Assembly: GCA_039111635.1 (NCBI GenBank)
Contig: JBCAQO010000016.1
Coordinates: 1 to 64,000, forward strand
Source: Heterobasidion occidentale
Lineage: Eukaryota > Basidiomycota > Agaricomycetes > Russulales > Bondarzewiaceae
Direction of reading: 5' to 3'
DNA: 64,000 nt
Part shown: positions 44,169-54,980 of the stretch, piece by piece
How the letters are laid out: every line of letters begins with the position of its first letter
How positions within the stretch are numbered: position 1 is the first letter of the stretch
The notes under the pieces: generated by a model
What the model saw: the letters and a program-made list of their open reading frames with translations, nothing else
What the model was told of the DNA's origin: nothing
Database searches by the model: none
Made by a program: the position numbers and the translations under genes

Positions 44169-44682
44169 CTACCCCCTCTCTAAACAGTTCGGCGCTTGGC
44201 GGGTGCACGATGGTGGGGGCAGGTCTCCTCAGGTGGACTTCGTCGAAGGTGGGGATGTTTCGAGCGGGATATCCGGTCCAGTTGGCAGTGTCGATTAAAT
44301 GGTCCAATGCCTGCTTGTGGTATCCGTATTCCTCAGCCGTCCTATCCATCTGTAGACGAAGTCGACGGGACTGCGTGCGATGTCTGTCGTAGTCTTGAAG
44401 AAAGCCGCGCGCCGTAACGTCCGTTCTCTGGCGAATGCCCGTGATTGGACATCCCACGACGAGATGGCTGGCGCGTCCGCATTCCATACAGGTACGAGTG
44501 GCGGGGTCGGTGGGTGGAGAAGGCGGGAGAGTAGTCGGGGTAGGCCAGACGTTTTCAGAGTCCATTGCGTCAGCGGGCCATCCTTCTTCAGTTGCGACAG
44601 GAATGTCCGGCGACTGGGGGAGGCTTCGTCGACAATGATAGGACGGGTGAGGTCGTCGCCGAGTAGGGGGGGGATGGGACAC
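44053..44682 (-). CDS. Element C extra ORF with a CCHC zinc knuckle
   Basis: A 209-codon frame lies downstream of pol and runs through the polypurine tract into the 3' LTR. It opens MSHPPPTRRRPHPS and has a Pro-rich stretch. Then comes TCMECGRASHLVVGCP, a full C-X2-C-X4-H-X4-C knuckle of the Gag nucleocapsid type, near residue 65. A charged segment with RHRTQSRRLRLQMDRTAEEYGY follows. The true N-terminus may be further upstream in another frame. Chromoviruses do not normally carry a zinc knuckle here. Function unknown; nucleic-acid binding is a reasonable guess. Confidence 0.5.
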   Translation of the reverse strand: MSHPPPTRRRPHPSYHCRRSLPQSPDIPVATEEGWPADAMDSENVWPTPTTLPPSPPTDPATRTCMECGRASHLVVGCPITGIRQRTDVTARGFLQDYDRHRTQSRRLRLQMDRTAEEYGYHKQALDHLIDTANWTGYPARNIPTFDEVHLRRPAPTIVHPPSAELFREGVVLGPRPNTCFAREWMGWSSASDLLQTRTAFHDSLPFTC

Positions 44683-44935
44683 AGCAGGGGGTGACGGGGT
44701 GGTACCGGTAGCGGCCGAAGTACCTGGCGATCCCGGACGACTTGTTCGGGGTCGTAAGGGGGACTGGTGGGTCGCGTGAATTCGGCGGTCTCCTCGTCGG
44801 TGGGCTGAAAGGGGTTTACCGCCGGGAGATCGGACTCGGCATTGACGGGGGATCGACTGTCATGGGTTCCTCAGCGTCGATCTGGTGAAACCCCTGTTCC
44901 TGTATATCCGGTTTGGTCATAACCCGGGCCTAACG

Positions 44936-45831
44936 TTATCCTCCGGGGTACATCCGCCGGGCCAGTAGCACGCAATGGGGTGAACCCTCGACTGTTAAGC
45001 GGGAAGGAGTGGGTCGGCAGTAGCCCTTTAGGGACATACTCTTCGATCTCCAGACGTGCTCCATTATGTCCTGCGAATCGGAACCAGCGGATCGTGTTTT
45101 CCTTGTAGCGGATTCGAGCCAGTACGTCGAGCCAGGCGGGTATGGAGTGCGCCTGTATGAGGATGGAGCTGGTGGTAAATATCCTCCCAGTCGGAAATTG
45201 ACCATGTCGTTGCGGATGGCGGGGAGATTGATCAACCCTTTCATGCGGTAGGAGGTGACGGTGAGGTTGGCGAGGAGGATGGCTTGGGTCTGGTTGAGTG
45301 GTCCAGAGAAAACCTGATAGGCTTGCGCCCAGACTGCCTGCTGTAAATAGAAAAGGAATGCACGAGGTTCCTCAAGCCAGGCTGGTTCAGAATGATAGGG
45401 GCTTCATCCTCGGCGAGTGTGAGGTGGTAGATGCTATTATTCGTCGTTAGGTCCTGGTAGAGATGGATGTCGTGAAGGGGATTAGGTATGGCGCGGATTC
45501 GGATGCGAGGGTTTTCGTTGTGAATGGCGAAAGCCAACGGAGGAACGGCGATGTGGGGGTTTGGCATTTCAGCCGGGAAACGGGGAATAACAAACTCAGT
45601 AAGGGGATCTGCGACCGGGACGCCTTCCGAGGGGATGTCATCCTCGCTGTCGTAATCCGAGTCAGTGTCGTCAACGAGCGTAGGCGTGGTAGTGGGCGGG
45701 GAGATGGTGCGAAGGATGAAGGGGTTTGGGGAGGAGGTTGGAGGCGTGAGGGGAAGTGGTAGCGGAAGACATTCTGATGTTGCTAAGAATATAGCGGGGG
45801 GAGTTGTGTAAGAAGAGGTGAGTGGGGGCAA
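44936..45831 (-). pseudogene. Element C extra ORF (ORF3), frameshifted
   Basis: Two frames, 45241-45831 (MPPLTSSYTTPPAIF) and the one ending at 44936 (INLPAIRNDMVNFRLGGYLPP), make better sense joined by a frame change near 45385. The downstream frame then reads AFLFYLQQAVWAQAYQVF before the Asn/Gln-rich NQTQAILLANLTVTSYR. The product would have a Pro/Ser/Thr-rich acidic N-terminus and a helical C-terminal half. It is not recognised and has no signal peptide. Confidence 0.45.
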
Positions 45832-46035
45832 AGGACATTCGAGTTATAGCTGGGATGCTGAGGAATGTCTCTGTTCGATACAGGGTGTCTTTTATACGAC
45901 GGAGGAGACGCCAATGGTGGCAGCCGCGTGAACGGATCCGAGGACAAGGGCGATGGCGATGGAGACAGCGGTGGAGCAGCAGAGTCGCGACAACGGTGTA
46001 AACGGCTACTGTGGATAGAGTGGGGTCGAAAGGGG

Positions 46036-46551
46036 TCATAGTCGTTTGCCTGGCCATGCCAATCCTCGGTTGGTCTGCTTTTGTAGCTCCTGGTATGCTT
46101 GAGTCCGCCAATTAGAGTTGTCCGATCGCTTCTGCTGCAGCTTTGATCGAGACGAATCTATATTGGGCTTCTTTGGCTGCGCTTCTCGATCGTTGATCGC
46201 CGGTGGTGGCACTTTTGATCGAGGAACCAGGGGCGGCCTCTTTAGCTGCGTCATTCGTTTGTTGATCTCTTCCATGATCTGGGGGATAGCTAATCCTGTA
46301 GCGAGAAGCTTCTTTCCGATCGGATGCTTCTCGAGCTTCTTTCTGATTTGATCTTCTTCGGCTACTCTGTTGAGTTCTAATTCGATCACCAGGGCCAGAA
46401 TGGAGGCTTCCATTCCTTTGACTGCCCGAGGGTGCCGGCGGTAGAAGTCCTTTATGGCTTCTTGTGCGTTAGTGACGTTGCCGCGGCTTCCCAAGAGTTG
46501 TCCGATTCCGGGTAGCCCTTCCACTTGATCAGGTACTGCAGGATCTTCCAT
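46036..46551 (-). pseudogene. Element C post-chromodomain region
   Basis: The frame carries the chromodomain end in the wrong frame, then AIKDFYRRHPRAVKGMEAS, one copy of the 32-residue motif (HPIGKKLLATGLAIPQIMEEI) and a basic tail (NSNWRTQAYQELQKQTNRGLAW). The tail resembles the element B tail (SNWRYRAVKDLERQMTKGLAW). The acidic C-terminal part of B is absent. Confidence 0.65.
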
Positions 46552-48054
46552 CGTCCGAAGCGCCTAGCTCCGACAATGGCTTCGACTTTCGAATTCTTCT
46601 TGCCCTTCGATCAGGTCCGGAGAGCGGTTTAGGGTAGTTCGGGCCATAGACTTCGTTTTCCTTGTAGGGCGTGAGTCGACTAGCATGGAAGACGTCGTGA
46701 ATGCGCTTCCAGCTGTTGGGCAGTTTCAACAACCTGAAGTTGACATTTCCTATGGTGTCAGTGATTTCAAATGGCCCAAAGCGTTTGGGTCTCAGTTTCT
46801 CTGATGGGTGATCGGTGTGGATGTTCTTCCCATCAAGTCATTCTTGATCTCCTTTCTTTATAGGGGCAGGCCCGTTCCAAAACGGTCGTGCTGTATCCTC
46901 ATGGCTTCAGCTGCAATTTCGAGGCTGGCTTGTGCTTCCTTCCTAGCACGTTGCAGAGCTTCGAGGCGAGCGTCGGCGGTGGGGACATTCGTGTTTCCGA
47001 TGATGGCTGGGTAAGCCCGTGGTTGATATCCATGGAGAAGTTCAAATGGTGACTTCTGCGTGGCTGAGTGCTGATGGGTGTTGTGGGCATATTCCGCATA
47101 AGGAATTAATCCGGCCCAATCGTCTGTGAAGAGCTGCAGAAAGCTCTGAGGTATTGTTCTAATTCCTGATTCATTCGTTCAGTAGCACCGTCTGTCTGCG
47201 GGTGATAGGCTGTGCTTAAAGCAGATTTGATTCCTAATTCTTTGAGCAGGGCTTGCGCTACTTTTGAAGCGAATTGAGTTCCTCTATCCGATATGATTTT
47301 ATCTGGCAGCCCATAGCGTCTCCAGGTGTTTTCTAACAAGATTTTGGCTGTTCCATCAGAGTCGATAGTCTTCAGGCATGGGGTTATTACTGCCGTTTGG
47401 TGAATCGATCGGTTACTACATGTAGCGAGTCGTATCCATTTGATTCTGGCAGATCTGTAATAAAATCCATGGTTATTGTTTCGAAGGGTCGATCTGGGAT
47501 TTCTGTGGTTGTAGGGGTACCATGGTAGGATGTGTGTCGTTCTTGGTGGATTGACAGATGGCGCATCCTTCTACATATTGGTGAACTGTGTTTGATATTC
47601 CTGGCCAAGTAAATTCCTGTCCGACTAAGGCTAGAGTTCCCCTTTGTCCTGGATGTCCTGCTGCTAGATTGTCATGGTTTAGTTTGATGATATCTTGACG
47701 AAGTTGTTCGTTCCGGGGGACATATATCTTTCCTCGGTGAAGGACCAATCCTTCTTCTTCGTTCCATTCTTGTAAACCTTTCTTCATATTTCGAGGTCCT
47801 AAGGTTTTAATCTTGGCTAAGGTTTCTAACAGCCATTCGTCTTTCCTGTTTTCTTCAATGATTCGTTTCCGGAGGTCTTCATCTATTATGGTAACGCCTC
47901 CTCGTCCAGTTGCCCTAATGTGAAGTATTTGATGAGGGTCCCAACTGTTGTCTGTATTAATGGTATTGATTTCTGCAAAAGGTCTTCGGATATTTTCTGT
48001 GTTGTTGAAAAGTTTGGGCTCCAAGAGTGTTTCGCCTGAATTGTCAAATTCCAC
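46529..48054 (-). pseudogene. Element C integrase, frameshifted
   Basis: Pieces in several frames give the HHCC domain ([27 protein letters not shown]), catalytic core ([44 protein letters not shown]) and the linker to the chromodomain (NSWKRIHDVFHASRL). Frame changes fall near 47400, 47110 and 46740. The catalytic Asp, Asp and Glu are still encoded. Confidence 0.75.
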
Positions 48055-49289
48055 CCCTTTTTATGGTCTGGACGCCGTGACAGACCGTCGGATTTATTAG
48101 TGACTCCCGCCTTGTGCGTCAACTTATAGTCGAAACGCGAGAGGTAGAGTGACCATCGTGCTTGTCGACGGTTTAGTTCTGGCTTGAACGGAACCATTCG
48201 AGGTTCTTGTGGTCCGTCCAGACGTCTACGGGTGGTCGGCGCCCTCCAAATAGTGTCGCCAAGCTTCAAAAGCTCGAACAACTAGCAAATCTTTATCATA
48301 GATTGGGTAGTTGCGTTCTGTAGGTGAGAGCGACTTGGAAATATAAGCACATGGGTGCCATTTTCCATCTTCGGCGACTTGTGATAAAACTGCTCCGGTG
48401 GCAAAGTCGGAAGCGTCGCATTCAATGCGAAACGGATTCCTTGTGTCTGGCATAACGAGCACCGGAGATTCTGTGAATATTCGTTTTAGCGTTTGAAACG
48501 CTTCTTCGCATGATGGTGTCCAATCCCAGGTGCGTTCCTTCTGTGTTAACTCAAATAGCGGTCGTGATATCTTTGAGTAATCTTTGATAAATCTGCGATA
48601 AAAAGTTGCAAAACCCTAAAAATGATTGCACTTCTTTGACTTTTCCAGGGGTCGGCCAAGTCCATAATGCCGGCTACTTTAATCGGGTCCATTTCCAGAT
48701 GTCCATGTGATATAACATATCCGAGATAGTCGATTTTCTTTTTGTGGAAGTGGCACTTCGAGTGTTGTAGGTACAGGTCGTTGTCTTGTAAGATCTGTAA
48801 AAACCTTTCGAACCGTCTTGATGTGATCGTCCATCGTTTTAGAGAATACTAGGATGTCGTCCATATAGATTGCCACTAATCCGGCGTAGATGAGGTCTTT
48901 GAAGAGGGCGTTCATCATAGTTTGGAATGTTGCCGGCGAGTTGGTTAATCCAAAGAACATCACCAGAGGTTCGTACATTCCTAGATTGGTGACGAACGCG
49001 GCTAGTTTCTCGCTTCCTTCCTTCATGCGTACGTTGTTATATCCTGTATCGACATCCATTAGTGAAAAGTATACGGCTTCGGCTAGAAGGTCCAGTAATT
49101 CTTGAATAATCGGCAAAGGGTACTTGTCTTGATTGTTATTTCATTGAGTTTGCGATAATCCATTACTGGTCGTAGTTTCCCGTTCTTTTTCTTGATGAAG
49201 AAGAATGGGGATGCCATGTGCGATTTGGATTCTCTGATGAATCCTTTCTGGAGGTTTTCGTCTATGAATTTCATGAGTTCCACTTGCAC
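47886..49289 (-). pseudogene. Element C RT and RNase H, frameshifted
   Basis: RT pieces are KKKNGKLRPVMDYRKLNE (49083-49289 frame), then SLMDVDTGYNN, FGLTNSPATFQTMMN and YMDD (48679-49116 frame). RNase H pieces are IECDASDFATGAVLSQ (48226-48462) and RRQARWSLYLSRFDYKLTHKAG (47886-48281). At least four frame changes separate them, several at short runs of one base. Confidence 0.75.
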
Positions 49290-49435
49290 TCCAGGGCTAA
49301 GACTGTATAGCTTTTTTGAGCGAGTGATCCATTCCTCCTTGATCTCTATCTTGTGATCCCAAGGTCGAGAGAGCGGTAGCTGTCCCTTTGGTCGACCTTC
49401 GAAAACCTTCCTATAATTCTAGTATTCCTTCGGCA

Positions 49436-50520
49436 CTATTTCTTCGAAGGATAGTTCAGGTTTCCCTTTGGCGGCTTCTTCTGCCAGTCTTTGCGAGTTG
49501 GTGTGCTTTGTTTGTTTTCCTGTTGGTGCTTTGACAGGTTTGCTTCCTTGAGCCGGTGTATTGGCATATGGAAGTTCCGTGGTTTCGGCGCGATGTATGT
49601 CGACGCCTTCTTCGGAGTCGTTGTATAATTCCAGTGCCTGTAATGTTCCCGTATCCAGGCATCTAACAAGATAGACTCCATCTTCTTCAAGATCCTTGGA
49701 GGGAAGTGCCGGAAGTCCGTCACCGTCCTCCGGAACGTCTTCTTCAGCCCATGTCGGAACCTTATAATTTTGGTTCGGGCCTTCAGACGTTCAGCATTCA
49801 ACCTTCGAGTTGTGAACTCCGGACTTGTAGGTATTGTCCGCGGATGTGGTACTGTGGTGTTTCCCACTTTCCGGCCTGGTACTGCTTTTCCCGGCTTTTG
49901 CACTGGTATTGAGTAGTCGCCCGTTTGCGGTACTGTTTCCATGCGCCGTATGCTTGGTTTAGGACGTCCTGGTTTTCTTGTAGCTCTTCTAGCTTTTACC
50001 GGTCCTCCTTTTATTTGGCAGGAGGGCGGGCATCTGGTAAAGTGTAGCCCGTAGGCATGCCAGTCGACTTCTGGGTTATGTTCTAATAACCAGTTGGTTC
50101 CTAAAATGACGTCTTCTTTTCCTATTTCCGCGATATAGAATCTTGCTGATTCTGTATGCGACCCCCCTTTTTCGCCTAGAACCTGTAGTTTGAGGTTGGC
50201 GAATCGTGTAATAGGTCCTCCCTTGAACTCGGTGTTCTGGACCGTACTGACTGGGATAGGGGTGGGGGTTTTGTGTGTAGTGATTCGATGTGCTTCTACG
50301 AAGCGAGGGTGCATGAAGATTCCGGGGCTCCACTGTCCACTAGTGCCTGTGTAGCAGCTTTTCTATTCTTGCCTATGAGCATTGTCTCGAGTCGGAGGGA
50401 TGGTGCACCATGTGATTTCATTTCCGAAAGATACAATACATCTGGATGTCCATGCTCTTGGTCAGCATCTTTACTGGCCAGAGGAGCGTACCGATTTCCT
50501 GCAAGAATCCTACTCTCCAC
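49436..50520 (-). pseudogene. Element C protease and linker, one frameshift
   Basis: ALVDSGAP in the 50296-50520 frame continues as GIFMHPRFVEAHRI in the 49436-50314 frame. One C is missing in a run of C. The second frame has DVILGTNWLLEHNPEVDW and TRCPPSC as in element B, then a linker without the PWG repeats. Confidence 0.75.
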
Positions 50521-50543
50521 ATCCGCTGCCGATGGGAGAGGCC

Positions 50544-51563
50544 TTAAAAATTCTTCGAGTCACTAAAGGCTCGAACTTCCTCGATTTCTTCCATGCTGAG
50601 TCCCATCATCATCTGGCGGATGTGGTTGACTCTGTTTTTTCCTTCTTCGACGTCTTCATCGTCGAATTGTCCTTCGTCCATTTCTGCTTCGCGCACTGGT
50701 CTGCGACGAGGGGGTTGGAATCTTCTCTTGGGTCGAGAAGGACAGTTGCGCGCCATATGCCCGGGCTTCTTGCAAAAGAAGCACTTGCCTTCTTTGGCAA
50801 GTCGATCTCTCTCTGCCGGGGTAAGCTTCTTGAAGCGAGTTCGGACAGCGTCGGCCTCCATTTCCGCTGCATCTACATCCATAGGTTCGTATTGGGGCTC
50901 CCTATCGTGCCTTGGGGGCGCCCTCTCGTCGTAAAAGGTACGCGGAGTGTAGATTTGGAATTTTCCTTTTCGGAGGTCGTATGCTCGGTCCCTTGCAATG
51001 CGCATTCTTTCGTGTTTTTTGGCCTTCTCGATTAGTTCTTCCCATGTCCCGTCTGCAGAGGGATCTTCATAAATTCCTTTTGCCAACTCCCACTTGAGTC
51101 CTCGCAGGAAATGGGTTTTCTTGGTTTCTCCGTCTACACCAGCAAGTGCTGCGAGCTGTTCAAACAGCTGAAGGTAGGTGTTAAATGATTCCTTTCCCTG
51201 ATTGACTCGGGCTAGTTTGTCGCGAGCATCAGCTTCTTTGTTGAACTCCTCGAAGTCGGTGGCTATCTTTTTGCGGACGGATGTGAAGCCGACTGTGTCT
51301 GCCCAAGTGTATCTGTTCCAATCCTTCAGCGTGTTCCTGGCCTGCGTAAAGTTTCTTGCCCATATTCCTGCTGAGCCTTCCTTCATGTATGATAGAGCGT
51401 AAGCAATTTTTGCGAATTCGTTCGCATAATCTTTCTTCCTGGCCAGGAACATCAGATCGATTTCGTGGAGGAATTGCTCGGTTCGTTTTCTGTTTCCACT
51501 GAAGGTGGTGGGTTTGGCCATAGCTGGTCCCTTGGACTCATTACTTCCAGTATCTGCCGACAT
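50544..51563 (-). CDS. Element C gag (capsid and zinc knuckle), intact
   Basis: The 339-codon frame starts MSADTGSNESKGPAM. It has a retrotransposon gag capsid domain at about 22-180 (NRKRTEQFLHEIDLMF, MKEGSAGIWARNF, YLQLFEQLAALAG, HFLRGLKWELAKGI) and the CCHC knuckle CFFCKKPGHMARNC at 261-274. A basic Arg/Pro stretch and an acidic end follow. It forms the virus-like particle and packages RNA. The same frame remains open upstream of the ATG for about 175 codons, so the natural Gag may be longer. Confidence 0.85.
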   Translation of the reverse strand: MSADTGSNESKGPAMAKPTTFSGNRKRTEQFLHEIDLMFLARKKDYANEFAKIAYALSYMKEGSAGIWARNFTQARNTLKDWNRYTWADTVGFTSVRKKIATDFEEFNKEADARDKLARVNQGKESFNTYLQLFEQLAALAGVDGETKKTHFLRGLKWELAKGIYEDPSADGTWEELIEKAKKHERMRIARDRAYDLRKGKFQIYTPRTFYDERAPPRHDREPQYEPMDVDAAEMEADAVRTRFKKLTPAERDRLAKEGKCFFCKKPGHMARNCPSRPKRRFQPPRRRPVREAEMDEGQFDDEDVEEGKNRVNHIRQMMMGLSMEEIEEVRAFSDSKNF

Positions 51564-52400
51564 TGTATCGGGCGGGGGCTCTGGATCGTCAGGTGGTTCC
51601 GGATTTCCACTTGGTGCTTCAAAATACTCCGGTTCGGGGACAAACTCCGGTGTTGTGGCTCGGAAGTCTTCTTGGGGAGTGGTTTCTTGTAAGGGGGATG
51701 CAGCGGGCGTGTTTCTTCTGGAGATTCGACTTCCACTGGCTGTGTCTCTGGGTAGAGTATGTATGTGCGGTCTTGGCGAGTCACGATGCCTATTTGCCGG
51801 TGATTCAGGCTTGTCGAAGGTCTTTCTTGCGACGTAGTCCTCGACCTTAACAAGGTGTAGGTCGGGTCCTGCGTGGACTGTTTTTTCTGCCCAAGTCGGG
51901 TATTCGTATCTGCTTTCTCCTCGTTTTGTGAAGAATCCGGTGAGGATTCCCGCGTAGTAGAAGTGTTCTTTCCTTTCGTCGTAATAAAGTTGATCTTTGT
52001 CGACGTCTTCGGGTAAGTCCCCGTAGACTTCTGCTGGGTCTGTTCTGTAGCCGGGAGGATATCCCGCTGCGACTTCGTCCGTTGTTCTTTATTCTTTGAA
52101 GAAGAAGGGTACTGCCTGTCTTCTTCCTGCCTGTAGTGCTTCCTGTAAGTCTGGGTCCCTTTTGATAATTTCGTTGATGGAAATATTAATTTGGTCGATG
52201 AGCTGGATGATCTCGGAGAATGTGTGTCCCGAGATGAGGGTCCTGAGATGATAAGTTTTGTGGGCGAACTCTCCTCTTCTGACAACAAAAACGATCCCTT
52301 CAATTTCTGTTCGGACTGGTGGGGAGTTAGGAGCTTCCAGTGTGTCTTCCTAGGTTGAGGAGAAGGTCCAGTGGATGAGGATTGAGACGTGGTCTCTGTT
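51564..52400 (-). pseudogene. Element C pre-gag region
   Basis: In the gag frame the sequence encodes FYYAGILTGFFTKRGES and YPTWAEKTVHAGPDLHLVK, and, beyond a stop at 52089-52091, TEIEGIVFVVRRGEFAHKTYH. The last piece resembles the element B frame at 1190-1330. The first resembles QYFFTREDETEAEWAW upstream of family A gag. This is probably a shared N-terminal Gag domain. A long Ser/Thr-rich frame (51452-52303) in another phase is likely a shadow. Confidence 0.5.
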
Positions 52401-52873
52401 CTCCTTGGTCTTGACGAGTTCCGCTCTGATTCCGTCTGTGTCGATATTCCTTGCGATGGTTCTTCTGAGATCAGGGATAACGGCGATGGGGAAATCGTCT
52501 GGTCTTCCGTCGTGTATCTCGACGCAGTTCCTTGCTCTGATGACGTCGGGCTCTCCGTTGTCCGTGAGGGTGAACGGTGTCTTTGGTTCGTTGACGAAGC
52601 AAATCCCGGAAAATCTATATCCAGTTTTAAGGAGGTCTATAAATATTTCGGGTGCTTGTTGTAGCCTAAGTGTGGCTATTCCTGAATAAACCTTTCCTGG
52701 GTTCCGGTGTCTTGCGACTTCTATAGCTCCGGGGTTGTTTATTCTTACTTGAGGAGTCGCTGCTGGGGTCGCCGTTAGGTTTACCCTGTTGGCGATTGCT
52801 AAAATGTTGTTGACGGATGAGAGAAAGAGCTGTTTCTGCTGGGGATCCAGCTTGAATAGGGTAGGGATAAAAG

Positions 52874-52883
52874 AGCTCGTTCA
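52874..52883 (-). other. Self-priming primer-binding site of element C
   Basis: TGAACGAGCT on the minus strand lies two bases from the LTR. It is the exact complement of AGCTCGTTCA at the presumed transcript start (minus strand of 53327-53336), 31 bases below a TAAATAG box (53361-53367). The ten bases are the same as in element B although the LTRs are otherwise different. Confidence 0.7.
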
Positions 52884-52885
52884 AG

Positions 52886-53719
52886 TGTTAGGTCGGAGAC
52901 CTATCACGTGCACCGATGCACGAAGGGGTCCCTAGGCTAAACCTCCACTGGTTTGTATAGTCGTAGACTCCAATGGATGAAGACGATGGATCGTCTTTGG
53001 GCTCTTTCGAGGAACTCGGGGTCGCTGTCGGCTTTGTTCTCGAAGAGATTGAGAAGGTGATCTTCGAGGTCTTCTCGATGATGAGGAGGAACCGGATGAT
53101 CTTCTCCTGTCCAACAGATGACACGAGGGGGTGTCCAACTGAGAACACGGTAGGCAGCTAGCCCGGTATAGAAGCGGATGAGTAGAGGGAGGGGAGGGAA
53201 GGGAGACGAGTCCAGTGCTTCGTCAGACCGTGCAAAGAGTTTCTCAGATCTGACAGAGATCACGAAGCGTGGGCTAAGAAGGTAGCCAGACGCCGGGTGC
53301 AGTGCAGAGATCGAGTGTATTACAGGTGAACGAGCTGAGCTTCTTAGAAGCTCATCTCGGCTATTTACGTACAGAAGTGTCTAGGGCAGGATCAAGATCT
53401 GGTCCATGCGCTTCTCAGGTACCGAAGTCAACGATCGAGATCCGTAAGCTAGAATGCCTTATCGACCTGCCATGTATCCAAATATAGTAATCCGATCACT
53501 AATGTCCATCCACATCTTCGATCGATCAAGAACCAGGAACGGGGGTTAGGAACCATTGTCTGTCCACATCAAGAATCAGGAACTAGAAGTCAGCGTTCAT
53601 GCATCAGCATGTAAATGGTAAGGAGTCATGGAAAGCGGTCCAAGTCTGCAACAAGTCCGAAGCACTTGACCAGCCCATCCATTCACGTGCGAAGCACGTG
53701 TTAGGACACGGTCCTAACA
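52886..53719 (-). repeat. 5' LTR of element C
   Basis: The LTR is the same length as 43335-44168, with about three substitutions between them. It is followed by the TTTTC target duplication and the rest of the family B solo LTR. Confidence 0.93.
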
Positions 53720-53724
53720 TTTTC

Positions 53725-54382
53725 CCACAGATGTGAGGGTATGACCTGATGCGGACCTAGATGTCAGTAGATATGCTGTCCACTAAAGTCAAGATAGAAT
53801 ACTGCTAGTCCTGTGTAGAACGTGGCCGGTATCGAGATGATGACTGAGTGGTTGAGAATGATGATAGAGAGAAGCACAGGGCACGTCAAACTGATGCTCA
53901 AGCAGATGTTCTATTGACAATCAAAGGTCTGTCCTATTGGCAAAGACTATGATGTAGCAGAGGTATGGCTAGTACCAAAGGTCAAGGATAAGAACAGGTG
54001 GGGGAGTAACAAAGGTGAACAAGCTGGCGAGACAGGTCTCTGGCTCATTCTATATATATGTGATCTGCTTTAGGGTATGATCTACAGAAGGTCTGTGCTT
54101 AAGGTACTGAGGCAAATAGAAGTAAACAATCAATGATTGAACCATTGGGACTGGAACAGGAACCAGGAACAGGGACAGGAACTGGAACAGGGGCAGGAAT
54201 TGTTAGGGTAACTGTGATGACATGATTGCTGATCAGGGGTAGAAGATAAGACAAGATAACTCAATGTCTGTTGGTGAAGTCAAGGGGTCAGTCACCGGGT
54301 ATAGGTCATATCTGTTGGTCATAGACCGCATGTCATATGATCAGGTGATCATATACCATGTGTTATGAGCCGGCTCTTAACA
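53725..54382 (-). repeat. Solo LTR of family B, second part
   Basis: The LTR resumes after the element C target duplication and ends GAGCCGGCTCTTAACA at 54382, followed by GTGTC (54383-54387). Together with 43163-43334 it makes one family B LTR of about 830 bases in minus orientation. Confidence 0.88.
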
Positions 54383-54387
54383 GTGTC

Positions 54388-54980
54388 GCCCGGGTTTGAG
54401 GTTTTCCTTCCTATCGTAGTTTAACGTCATTGTGGACGTCTGTATCTCAGTGTCCTGTGCGTGAAACCGGTACCTGTGGTGCGGAGGGTCCTTTCCTCTC
54501 TGTCACCTCCTCGAGACAAGGGGTTCATTGACTCCCTTGTCTTCATTATTGTCCACCAATGTTCCCATAGTCACCATAACCTTTGTCTGGGCGGTAATAT
54601 GGGTTGAGGTTGTCGTAATTCCTGTCCTCAACCTCGTCCCATGTGTCTAGCTCATCTTGAGTTCAGGTAGCAGTTCTTGTAGTTGGTTGTGGGACGTGGT
54701 GAGCTGGTCTATCAGTTTGAGCATGCACTCCTTCAGTTCCATCACCTTGAGAACATCTTGTAGTTGGCGAATTTTGCAATCAAGTTGCTCGAGGACTGTT
54801 TCCTCTGGGTTGAGGTGTCACTCTTGCTCTTTGCCTCTCGTTCCTTTGACAGCAAGGAAGGAGCTCCTCACGGCTGCTTCTGGCATCCTGCCTACCAGGT
54901 TGTCCTGTTGATATGGGAGGAATGGCCTCTTGGTCTCTTTGCGCCTGTTGTTGCGCCGTGGTCCAGAAATATTCTGTCTG
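54388..54980 (-). pseudogene. Element A2 continued: 3' region end and ORF3 C-terminus
   Basis: The sequence matches A1 13150-13730. On the minus strand it encodes the ORF3 end with the heptad-like helix (ETVLEQLDCKIRQLQDVLK..MELKECMLKLIDQL). It is cut at 54980 by the LTR of A4, with GTCTG as the likely target site. The rest of A2 must be right of the window. Confidence 0.75.

Larger units (their letters stand above)
43335..53719 (-). mobile_element. Family C Ty3/gypsy chromodomain LTR retrotransposon, full length
   Basis: Two 834-base LTRs (43335-44168 and 52886-53719) differ at about three positions. They are flanked by the 5-base duplication TTTTC (43330-43334 and 53720-53724), so the insertion is very recent. 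Sense order on the minus strand: LTR, primer site, pre-gag, gag, protease, RT, RNase H, integrase, post-chromodomain tail, extra frames, polypurine tract, LTR. Gag is intact but pol is split by many frameshifts. It inserted into a solo family B LTR inside A2. Its proteins are closest to those of element B. Confidence 0.93.

Noticed and set aside
51452..52303. 283-codon Ser/Thr-rich frame upstream of element C gag
   Set aside because: A different frame over the same bases is in phase with gag and resembles the pre-gag parts of families A and B, so this one is probably a shadow.
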